Source: Rhynochetos jubatus
Lineage: Eukaryota; Chordata; Aves; Eurypygiformes; Rhynochetidae
Length of the DNA stretch: 64,000 bases
Direction of reading: 5' to 3'
Assembly (NCBI GenBank): GCA_027574665.1
Contig: CM050690.1
Location: 35,558,357-35,622,356, forward strand
In this document: positions 28,412 through 39,700 of the stretch, one piece after another
How the letters are laid out: each line of letters begins with the position of its first letter
Numbering within the stretch: position 1 is the first letter of the stretch
Notes under the pieces: generated by a model
Databases searched by the model: none
The model's input: only the letters and a program-made list of their open reading frames with translations
What the model was told of the DNA's origin: nothing
Position numbers and translations under genes: made by a program

Positions 28412-31400
28412 AAAGATATCATGAAAGTCATCATAAAAACATTCCTATAAATGATGAAATTCATAAGCATTTATTGCTAGCTGCTTATGTTATTCAAGAC
28501 CATTACAGTCTTCCAGAATTGGCAATATGACAGTGGGTCTTTAGAGCAGTCTTTTTCTGTTATTTCTGAGGTTGGAGTACTCTTGTTAAAGCACCATGAG
28601 AATGACTGCTAACACCTCTAAACTAGGTCCAGCAGTCATTACTGGTGATTTTTACATCTCCCTGGCTATTCAGTTGATCATACAGACAAGCTTTTGAAAA
28701 GGCTGTCAGATGTTCATCCCTCCTTTGCTGCCAATACTTAATAATTTCTGCAAAAGCACCTTGGGTACTTCACTATTCTTTTATTAATAGTCTATTTTCT
28801 CTCTTGCAGGATGAAGATGCTTCATCTGTATGTCTTTTGCTTCAGTCATAGTCTGGAGTCCATTAAAGCAATCATTAAACCCGTGAAAGTCTTTCATAAC
28901 CTCATTGGCCCAACTGCTAACATTTCAGTTGAATGAAAAATTCTGTGTATCCTGAGAAACATTTCTGGCTTTTAAATGTACCTCTTCTTTGACAAAGAGC
29001 TTTTACATCACTTTGTGTCTCATTTTTTTGACAAAGTCAAAGGGCCTATTTGTGTTCATTTGCAGTATTAGGCAAGTTACTTAATTTCTTTGCCTTGGAC
29101 TAAGTTTTTAAAGTTATAGACTATTCCTTTTCCCCTTCAGAGATTATAATGATGCAATGTATCTAAGAAGTACAGTCTGCATGATGGCTGTTACTAAATA
29201 CATTACCCTCAGTTTTTAATTGAAGACAGTAACTGTGAGGCACATTCAATAGTACTAAAAATTATACAGCAGTGAATGAAAGTACATAGCAATGGTCTAT
29301 AATCTGCCCAGACTTGGCATTTAAGTATGTGCACCTATTCTATGTGCTTCACACAAGATGCATGCCCAGGTGTAGGTAGGTAAACAGCTGAAAATGTCAT
29401 CAAAGTCATAAAAAGTGCAAATGAAGGCACAGTAGGAGAAAGGCAGATAAGGGAAACACTGGGGGGGGAAGAACCACTGCCACAGCCCATCTGCTGGGGG
29501 CCTCTCAGAGCCACTCAACTCTGCCACCACCCTCTCAGCATGCCCTTCACCTGCCTGCACACACTGTGTTTCCCCTCCTGATGGCAGGGAGAGGGCAAAG
29601 TTCATGGAGAAGTGGAAGAGATGGAGTGCCAAATTGGGATTGTGATGCTTTGAAATAGGTGGTGACTTGCAAAAGTGGTAAAGTTTGTGTCAGGAAGTGA
29701 GGAAATTGGGGTTGGGTTAATTAATTAGTTTTCATGATGCTGTGGCTGGTATGATACCTGTGTGTGATACTGTTTTTCAATGAAGTGTTTCTATATTACT
29801 GGTTGATTCTATTTGACTTATGCTCTACTTTCCAAGTAAACTGCACAGTTTGTGCTAAATTGCTTAAACTGCCCAAATGTAAAGCGGACAAAGTTGAATA
29901 AGGGTTACTGCAACAACAGAGAGGTTCACTGACTCCCTTAAACGTGCATAATATTGAGAAGACTAGTTAATATATGTAAGAACTATAGAAAATAAATACT
30001 CTGTCTTCAGAGTAAGGTCTGAATAGTGTATGTTAAATTGTAGGTGCTGCCCAAGGTCACATACAATAATGGAGAGAAACAAATTACTGAACAGCTTATG
30101 TTCTATTTCCTAATGTTCAAATGTTTGATATTCCAAGCAAGTCTTCCTTTTGTATGTATGTAAGATTCCTAAAACAATATAGAGAGAGGGACAGGAAGAG
30201 GGTTGCTATTTCAGGTACGTGATCTGCCTGGAGCACAACACTCCAACTTTTCGGGGCTTCTGCACTGTTCTGCGAAGTTATTTTTCAGAGACCACACGTA
30301 TTCAAATAGCGTTTAAGAGATCTGTAGCTTATCCTTCTGGCCAGCTCAACTCCTCTGCTCTTTTGCTTCCTGGGGCAATGCTGGGTCTTGATGTCATGTG
30401 GTACCACACCTCCTGTTTCTGATTGCAATGTCCCTTCTAATGTGCTCCATTTAACCCCTGTAACAGTGTCACACCCCTCCTTTCCCCATTCCATACAACA
30501 GGACACTTCAGTAGTATTACCATGAATCCCTTTTTGTTCATTTGTTACCTTATGCCTCTGTGAAGTTCCTGAGAGTGGTTTCATGTTCTGTTCTGCCTCT
30601 TCAGCCGAACAGATGCTCCGGCTAACTTGTGTGTTTCACGGCATGTGAAGTAAAACAGCTAGGATGAAAATGGCACATGGGGTATATCTGTAGCTTCTAG
30701 ACCTTACTTATTAATTTAAAAGTCCTCTTGTACCATATCTGTAGTACTAAACCACAGAAACAGTGTTTTGCTTTCGCATATTTATTTATTTTAAAGGTGG
30801 ATTTGAAGGGACACATCCTTCTAAGAATAGGCAGAAAATTGCAGAACAAAGCACTGTTTTGCTGTTGCCTGCTAGATATCCTGCTCTCATCACTCAGTCT
30901 TAGACCTCATCCAATAAATAATCTTTCATTTGTTATCTCTGTGCTGTTGGGAGCATTTCACTGAACCATGTCCTGCCAAGCAAGTACTGGTTGTATGGCA
31001 CTGTGTAACAGTGCAGGGACCATCTGTTTTGCAGGATCTACCTATGCCATAGCAGTGCTTAATAACACACTGTACTTCACGCCGGTGCCTGAGATTTGTC
31101 TGACAATACTTTGGTAACAGTGGAAATAAACTAGATGTCAAAGATGAAATTCTCTTTTATGGCACAGACTGAATATGCAAGGGATTACCTGCACATGGAG
31201 ACAGAAATCTGGCCCATGTAGGCGTTGCACTAGTAAATATCGCAAGACTTGTAAACAGCTTGATTCAAAACAATGTTAATGTGAATATTTCCATTTGTTT
31301 TCAATATTACTTATTATTTACTTGTATCACATAGGTAGAAACATAAAGCTTTCAAAGAAAACAAGATAGAGACCTTCGCAGCAGGAGGGTCAAATCCCAA

Positions 31401-32979
31401 GTCATATATAAACAGGGTTACATAGAAAAGTTTTGGAAAAGGTGATGTTCAGTGTCAGAGGAAAAAAAGATGGGGGCTATGTATCCAAAGTCTATGCCCA
31501 CTAGTTAGCAAGCAAAGCTAGTCACTACCACAAGAGATACACAGAACACAAAAAGAGAGTGGGCAGGAAGAATGATTACTGACAAACGTCAGCTCATAAA
31601 CCTACAGCCACAAAAGCAAACAAGAAGGTGAGCACATTGATTTGAGTGGGAACTTGCTCTCTAGTGACATACATTCAGCCCCAGATGAGGCTGTTCCCAT
31701 TCAGCTCAGTAGCTTCTCAACACTGAAAGCCAAGTGTCCTGACTCCTATGAACAGAGAGCTGCTGTGTGTGTAAGCAAGATAAGTTTGTCTCTTCCGGTG
31801 GCTGAACAATCCTTTGTCATCCTTGCAAGAGCTTCATGATGCTCTTTGGATACAAAAATGTGATGGGTAGATGAGAAACCGTGAAACAGGAAGAACACTT
31901 GTTAAATTAACTCTGCTTTGTCAAAACACTAGATTTTGCTAGACTTAGAATCTGAAGATGATACCACTTTGCTACTCTTAGTGTTTTTACAGTTGTGTAA
32001 TGGAAATGTAGTGACAAAAATGTATACAATCATAAATGGAAGTCCTTCAGCTATCTGATATTTTTAAGCTAAAAATTATATTCCAGGTTACATAACAGCT
32101 GTATTTCTTGAGTGTGCAGGGAACAGTTCACAACACGTTTTATTGACTAGAGATAGACTGCTGGCAGGATTTTAGACTCAGTCTGTCTTAGCCTGACAAA
32201 ACAGTAAACAAAACCTGCAAATTAATAATAATTTCCTTTGAGGGCATTCCACACCTCTGAGGCAGAGGAACACTTTGTAGTTCCCATTTACAGTATGTGA
32301 TTTATTCTAATGAGTGGTCAGCTGGACCATGTGCGCTTTGCTGGATCACGCACCTAGCCTTGGGCTACGTTTGGGTCAGTAAGGACACAGTGTTTTGATA
32401 GCTGGATTTGTATTCTATTTAAGTCTCTCACAGCTTTGATATATGCAATTTACATTTGCAGATGGACATAAACAAGAATAAGTGCAGGGAAATAACAATA
32501 GTAATTCTAAAAAAGCCCTCCAACCCTCAGTTAGTAACGTAACTGTTTCCACTGAGATCTGAGTTTTGAGTCTGACTTCAAGAAAGTGAAAAGTTTTGAC
32601 TTCTATCAAGAAAGACGTGCTCGTTCTACACAGCACTGAAAATTTGGCCTCTTCGGTTTACTGATTCAAATCTAGCTTTGGCAATTTCACACTCAGCCGG
32701 TATTTAAACAACGTACATTTCTAAAGCACTTGTGAAGGGACAACTGTATTTCAACACTTACTCAGCAGCGTGTAACTCCAAGACTACCATGGTCAGCAAG
32801 AACTTAATTTCGGGTCATCTGGGTTCCTTGTCTTCTGTGAACATAAGGAGTGTTCTTATTCTGCTGGAAAACAGGAGATTGACACTTTGCCGTGACCGTG
32901 TGGTACCGGGACTCGCATCTGACGGCTGCAGGGGGGTGGGACGTGCTTTTAACGCGTGGTGTTGGCAGCGGGTAACCTG

Positions 32980-33760
32980 CGCTGCCAGCGACACAACGGG
33001 CAGCGCGGGGGGAACAACCTGCCCTCGCACCTCCGGCAGCGGGCGGCTGTCCGGGGCAGAGGGGGCCGGCACCGTCCGGCCGGGACCTTCCTGCTTTCTC
33101 ACGTGTGCCGCGGGACGCCCGGCCGGGCCCGGTGCCGGCCACCGGCGAGACCCGGCACCTGCGTCCCGCCCCCCGGCCGCGCCCGGCCCCGCGGGGCGCC
33201 GGGGCGGAGCAGCGCCCGGCCCGCCCCGTCGAGCAGACGGCAAAGTTGTGCCACCGGGTCTGGCCGCCGCCGTTGGCCCCGTCCCGTCCCGTCCCACTCG
33301 GCCGATGGATCCCGAGCCGGCGGGGGACGAGCTGTCCCGCTTGCGCTCCCTCTTCCTGGCTTGCGACGCCAGCGGCTCGGGCCGCATCGAGCGGGAGGAG
33401 TTCGCGGCGCTCTGCGCCGAGCTGCGGGTGCGGCCGGCCGAGGCCGAGGCCATCTTCCAGCGCCTCGACAGCGACCGCGACGGGGCCATCACCTTCCCGG
33501 AGTTCGCCCGCGGCTTCCGCGGCGCTACCCGGCGGCGGCCCGGCTGCGGCGAGACGGAGGGGGAGGAGGAGGCGGTGGCGGCGTGGGCCGCCGCGGGGCT
33601 GGAACAGCCCTGGAGGGACTTCGAGGTGCGGCTTGGGGATGAGGCGAGGTACATTCCCAGGTAAGGCCCGGGCCCGCCGCCACCCCCGACCCCGGGGCCG
33701 CGGGAGGGACAGCCGCCTCTGCCGCCGTCCGAGGGGGAGCCGGCCCTCTTGGCAGCAGTT
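32980..33760 (+). promoter_or_regulatory. CpG-island promoter and 5' UTR of RASEF
   Basis: GC content and CpG density rise sharply here against an AT-rich background and fall again inside intron 1. GC boxes are visible at 33201-33207 (GGGGCGG) and 33220-33226 (CCGCCCC), with a triple GTCCC repeat at 33281-33295 just before the start codon. No TATA box is placed suitably, so a dispersed CpG-island promoter is inferred. The exact transcription start cannot be read from sequence. Confidence 0.75.
33305..33660 (+). CDS. RASEF: RASEF exon 1: start codon and EF-hand pair
   Basis: Encodes residues 1-118 plus two bases of Arg119. EF loop 1 (21-32) has Asp, Ser, Ser, Arg, Glu and Glu at the coordinating positions, and loop 2 (55-66) is a canonical Asp-x-Asp-x-Asp-Gly loop ending in Glu. 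The start at 33305 is chosen because the N-terminus from here matches the recalled human one. The frame is open further upstream, so the start rests on homology. The context has G at +4 but C at -3. The donor is CCCAG|GTAAGG. An acidic, Ala-rich linker follows the EF-hands and is shorter than I recall in mammals. Confidence 0.93.
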
Positions 33761-36700
33761 TGCGCCGGTGCTGATGCAATACCTGCTGGGGAACGGCGGC
33801 ACCGGAGGGCAGCCTGACCCCTGCCCGCTCTGCTTGCAGGTGTGCAGAACCCTCCCCGCAGCTGCTTCCCGGTTTTGAGGGCTTCCAGCTCTTTTGTAGC
33901 GTGCGGCCGCCTGCTCGCTTCCTCTCCGCTGCTCTGCCAAGGACCCACGTGGGACGGTCGGGCCGGTGGAACGCACGGGATGCCAAGTGCTGCCGGCTCC
34001 GCACACGGAACTTTCTCCCCGCTCGCTATCCCCCGAACAGCCCCAGCATCTTTTTTTGCACCCCTGTCTTCCTTTTCCTGGTAAAGGCAGACCAGCCCCA
34101 TCCCGGTTATCCATGGTCTTCAGTACGGCTCTCGGGCTGGGGAGCTCACTGAAGTCCGTGAGAGCCTTGGCCCTCGACGCCGGTGAAACGAAGGCGATTG
34201 GTGGTAGCTTGGTTTGGGCTTAAACCCGATTGACACGGGGTGTCAGTACGCAGCTGGTTCCAGTTTACAGAGGCACATTTTGGTGATTTGCAATAGTCCG
34301 CCTGAAACCTGAAGTGCTCAAAATTAATACGAAAATGTTGTCCATGAAAAGTGCGGGGTGATTGTGCTTCATTTAAAAATTATAATTTAGGGTGGAAAAC
34401 AAGCATTCAGAGTTTAAGGGTTTGGCAGCTAGTTAAGAGGCAGTTAAAAATACATACATTGATATATCCAGAGAGACTGTGCCGAGTTGCAGCGGGACAG
34501 GGCCGCGAGGTACACAGAAGCTAATAAAAAGCACAAGTTTCTGTGCAACTTTTGTAACAATCAAGTCCAACATGCAGTTTGTTGTTTTACAGAAGCATGT
34601 ATCAATATTGGCAGATTTTTGTCATACCTGTCTCCACATAATGCACCTTAAATTCTTATCTACCCCAATAATTTGGTTCTAGACTTTAAAAAATGTATTC
34701 AAATTGTAAGATAAAAGGTTTCTTCAGAGATTTTCAGTTACTTAAACTGGTACTGATGTGCACTGCTTGAGTCGACCCTTCTTTTCTTTTTGGACTTGAA
34801 GGGCAAATAACATTGGGTTAGACTTACTGGACTGCTGTATTTCAGGCAGATCAGTAACCACGCAGGTCTTTCTTATCTAGTTCACAGTGCCTTCATTGCT
34901 GCATACTTGATTTCTACAGAAGGAACAAAAAAAAAAAAAAGAAAGGAGGAAAATTTGCAGAAACAATTCAGAATGTAACCTAAAGCCATACAGAAACTCA
35001 ACAGGAGATGGAAAATATCTGAGTCATGAACAGTGGTAGCTTGTGAAAGCATCTATCTCCCGTTGGTAATAAGCCTATCTCAGTATCTTGGTTGCTATGT
35101 TTGCAGCAGCAGTTTGAATATAGTCCAGTTGTTTGTCTAAGAGGATAGTAGGAGGGAAGGGGAATAACTTTTATTGGCTTGACTGTGCAGACATGTCCTT
35201 TAGCTCTCTGAAATTCATCGTGACACAATTAATGTCATTTGTGTTACGATTCTTATGTATAAAACTGCAACAAGAAGTAAATTTTGGTAGTTAAATACAT
35301 GTGTATCAGGTGGACGGTGATTTGATGTAAATGCTTCCTATTCATGTTCACCTTTATAAATAGATTTGAACATCCCTCATAGCTGGCTGTACTTATTAGG
35401 TGTGTGCCAATATCAGCTGAAGAACACTGTGCCCTTTGTTTTCTTGTTCTTTCTTTCCCGTCCTGAACTGCTAGAAGCAGATCTGTGTTACAGCTCAACT
35501 TTTTCAGCTTGGTCCACATCTTTTTTTGTTGAAGTGCCTGTGTAAGTTTTTCATGCGAGTAGTCCCACTAAAATCTTAAGGATCACTCGTGTAAATAATG
35601 AATATGTTGAAATTGTTGAGGAGTCTGGGCATCGAGATTTTAAGCAACAACGTATAACAAAACCATGTAAAGTACAAGCTGGTACTTCAAAAAAATTACC
35701 TTTTTATTGAAATTGTTTAATTATTTTTGTTTTAGTTATCAGTTCAGTTTTTTTTTTTTTAACCTATTTTGGAACACACCTGCATCTTCAATACTATAAA
35801 ACAGTTGGTGTCCTGAGGTTGTGGTTTGTTGCTCTTCATATGTTTGCTGTAACATTTGCTTTGAAAACTGTTAGAAAAGTATCTACAGAGAAGAAACCCA
35901 GATGAGTGGATTTAGTTGTCCATATTTTTTGTCTTGATCGTGTGTGGTTGTTTTTAAACTCAATCATTTTGCAGTTCAGTCCCTCAAAATGCTGTGCCTT
36001 CTGGCCCTAGTCTAGCAAAACATTGACGCTTGTACTTTCATCCTGTCATGTTTTATAGAGAGAGAAACAAGGCATAGCAGGTGGAAGTAGTGGGATAAAA
36101 CAAGGGCTGAATCCAGGAGAAAATTATACAATAAACACCTGTGGTCTCTACCATTCCTGAACTTGATTGAGTGCCCATAGAAATCAAAGAAAAATTTTTC
36201 ACTGATACAAATACACATGGTTCAGCCTCTGTTTCTACGACTGAGCTTTTAAAAGCCATAAATAAGCCTCCATAATGAGGTGTGAAATGCAGTAACAGAT
36301 CAATATCCTGACCCAGGCTTCAGTGTAGTCACAGATAGGAGCTGCAACATTGTTCACTGCCAGGTACTGCCTCTTTTCAGGTACTAAAATAAGCATATAC
36401 TACAGTAATCTTGTTTTTAATTTAGTTATTTTTTAAAAAGATACCCACATTATGGGCTGGATCCTGTGGTTGTATCAGTTGCAGTTACACAGGAAGAGTA
36501 ACATCAGAGTTCTTCAGTTTTGCTCCTTCCCTTCCCATTTGAACAGATTTTTGGGACTAAGTTCAGTTAGATTTCTTGGTAAGGTGGTCAGTGTGAGTCA
36601 CAAGTATTGTTTGCCTTAGTCTTTACACATGCTCAGGTGGCAATTGTGCCTGTAGCACAAAAAGTGTAAGGTCTTTCCAGCCTCATGACCTAATGTGTGA

Positions 36701-39700
36701 AGTCAGATTTTAGTCTAATTGTGTAGAGGGTTGGGTTTGATTGGAGCTTTTTTGGCATTGATTTCACTTAAAGTGCTACCCTTCTGTGTTATTACATTCA
36801 ATCGGGTATAATGAGTAATTAAACACAAAAGGCTGGACTGCCTTTGGTTTAGAAGTAGTGAATTGCCTACTGGAGTATACCTGTGTGAGCCATAGGAGAT
36901 CTGTTTTATTGAGAACTCAGGCATGTTTGTTGGTCTGTTCCTCTAAGAATTATATGCAATGGTACAGAGTAGACAGAAAAAGGTAAGAAACTTGCCTAGT
37001 TAGTCCTGCAGGCAGTGAGGATTCTAGTCTACTGCCCACCCTTGACCCTGTTACTGGGAGTTGTGTTCCTTTTTAGTATGTGGCCAACCTCAGATCTGTT
37101 TGGATTGTGGTAAGATTGCAAGTTTCCCTCTGTGCTCCCAATAGTCATGTGCTCCTTTAAGCATGTGGGAAAGACTCCCAATGGCAGTGCTTTTCCATTC
37201 CTCAGCTTGAACAAAGAATGATCCAACATCCATTGACACTTCCAAGAGAAAACCTGTACTTATGAATGCTACTACAGCTATTTGTGTCTGTAAATTATGG
37301 GTAAAAAACTTCTCATAAAACAGGTTTTGAAATTTTAATGTCAAAGACCTTCGATCAGAAAGAACAAATACTTGGGACTGTGTGTGCTGTGTGCATTCTT
37401 GTGTACTGTGGGATCACTCTGGGATCAACTGAATCCCTTTAAGTCCCACCAGGAAATTTTTGTATGTTATTTGGCAAATTGGATAATCTGATTGGAAAAT
37501 AAACTAAATTGAGCATGAATAGGTGGATTAATCTGGAGAAGAAAGTTTATATCCCTATTTTGAGATAAATTCTTCTGCTTCTGAGAGTCCTCATACTTCA
37601 TTGCTTTGCTTATTTTAGCCTTGGGGTCTGTTTTACTTGTGTGCCTTGTACTTTGGGCCATACTGGCTGTTCATCGGACTCTGATTTCAGCACTACAGTC
37701 TGTGAGATTTTACGCAGTGTACAATTCCAAAGTGTTTTAATGTGATGATAACAACAATTTACCCCCAGTGATGTCATCTGGAGCTGTATAGAAAATGCGG
37801 ATCTGGGGGATGTGATAAAATGAGAATAGAGTGCTGCTTTTAGCATGAACTAGTTAAACTGTGAAGACAGGCAATGCTCATGGGATATGCTGCTATGCTA
37901 CAGCAAAGGAGTGGGGCTCTGCTGCACAAAAAAAAATCCATCCAAAACCTGTTGTGCTCTTGCAGTCATGAGCCAGGATGGATTTTTGCCAAAGACAATA
38001 CAAAGCACAGCATCAACTCTTGTCAGCAACTAGCTTTTACTTCCAAGAGATGATGAGCCATCATGATACCAGCACTGGAGAGATTTCCTTGGAAGTTGAA
38101 TTGTGTTCCCTGAATTGGGGGATAAAGGCAAATCCTGAGGAAAAAGAAATACGGGGTCCCTCTGTCACAGTGCTGGAGAGGAGATCTGTGCTGTAAGAAT
38201 GATGTCCTTTAATGCATCTCATGACAGGGGTTTGACAAATGTGCTCTGCTGGAAGTGGGATGGATGACTCTCTGAGCTACCTTACGTTTTACTGCTTTTC
38301 TGGTTTTTGCTTTAATCAGAACAGCATCTGACCAAATAACTTAAGCACTGCAGCATTTGTTTTCCTGGTGTTTTCATATGACATAATTGTTTGTCATAAC
38401 CATATCCTTTGGAGCATTCTCCTTTTCCAGTGACTTCATCATTCCTTCCCTATCTCACAGTCTTTTCCACTCCATCTCCACTGGCTCCAAATCACATCTT
38501 CAATTTTGCTATTCCATTAATAATCTGTATGGCTTTCAACGCGGGATTTGTAGTACAGCTTGAACGTACAGTGTAGTTTTACTGATGTAGCTTCATTTGA
38601 TTTAAATGCAGCAACTGATTAATGCTGAACAAGATGGGGTGAGAACAACAGAGTACCAACATAACTTTTTTCACAAGATTATAAGGTTATGTAGGTCCTT
38701 AAAGATTCAGCCCTAATTCAGTGACCTGCAATTTGGAATAGAATCAGGAAAATGTTTTCTGAAGTAATGAGCATTTTCTGTTAGCATCAAGTAACAAGTA
38801 ATTTTCCTACTGTTTACTTGCTTTCTAGCAAATGAAGTTACTAGTAAGCATCTTGTTGGTGAGATTTTAAGAAATTTTAAAGGAAAAAGGGGCACAGATT
38901 TCATGTTTGCATTTTGTATTTTTAAGAATTCTATATGTTCACTGAGATTGTGCTGAATTGATCTGCCTTGTAAGATTGATAAATCGTCCACTGTGGCCAG
39001 TGTTGTTTCTGTTTCACATGCGACTTGTTTAAAGGACTGTGCATATATTCACATTGCTTGAAGAAGAGACATTCTTCAGCAGTTGATTCTGGATATGTAC
39101 AATGTCTGCTTCTATCTGAAATTTAAAACTATTCTGTTTTGGTGAGCAATTTGCAGGTCTGAAGAACTACTGCTAAAGTGCTCTGAATTTATGAAATGCA
39201 GCATACGTTACGAGCTCTCAGTCCAACTATCCAAAATAAATGGAATTTCAAATGAAGAGACTATGGAGAGGCTACCTTTTTGTAATGTTTGAAGTACAGC
39301 CAGCTTCACGCCTACCCAAAGTTAATGGAGTTGTGGTAGGAATTCTGTAAATGGTAACACCTTGAGATTGAACTTATTGTTTGTCCAGCTGACTGTACTT
39401 GGAAATCCATGTCTAAATGTACAAATGTTCTGTACCTTTAAAATTTAATTGAGGTCTGATGAACTCAAACCTGACATATTTTGTGAGACACAATATCATT
39501 AGAACTGTTCCAAAACTGCTGTGCAGTAAACACTTTAGTGCAGAAATCTCACATTTGTCTGTAGTGTAGCTGTACAGAGTGAAAGGAGGGCAGATTTTAA
39601 GCCTACAATTTTGTTTTTATTTTGGTTTTTTTTTCCTAGTTGTAATATTTCTGATGGTGCTGGTAATATCAGTGTTGTTTTAACGAAGGGTTGTTGCTAA

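Larger units (their letters stand above)
23161..32979. other. 5' flank of RASEF, no supported gene
   Basis: AT-rich DNA without a recognisable exon. It includes an AAT-rich simple repeat (28383-28411), a 14-bp direct repeat (28034-28047 and 28056-28069) and a somewhat GC-richer patch with a 103-codon minus-strand open frame at 29321-29632 that I do not recognise. Distal enhancers could lie here but cannot be seen from sequence alone. Confidence 0.55.

Noticed and set aside
29321..29632. 103-codon minus-strand frame in a GC-richer patch
   Set aside because: No domain, no splice context and no similarity that I recognise. The frame is probably fortuitous.
33105..33878. 257-codon and 228-codon plus-strand frames across exon 1
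   Set aside because: Alternate-frame shadows of the GC-rich exon and promoter, with low-complexity translation. The EF-hand frame is the coding one.
32804..34114. Two overlapping minus-strand open frames of 436 and 428 codons opposite RASEF exon 1
   Set aside because: They lie in the CpG island, where stop codons are rare by composition. The translations are Pro/Arg/Gly/Ala-rich with no domain, and they sit opposite a real exon.
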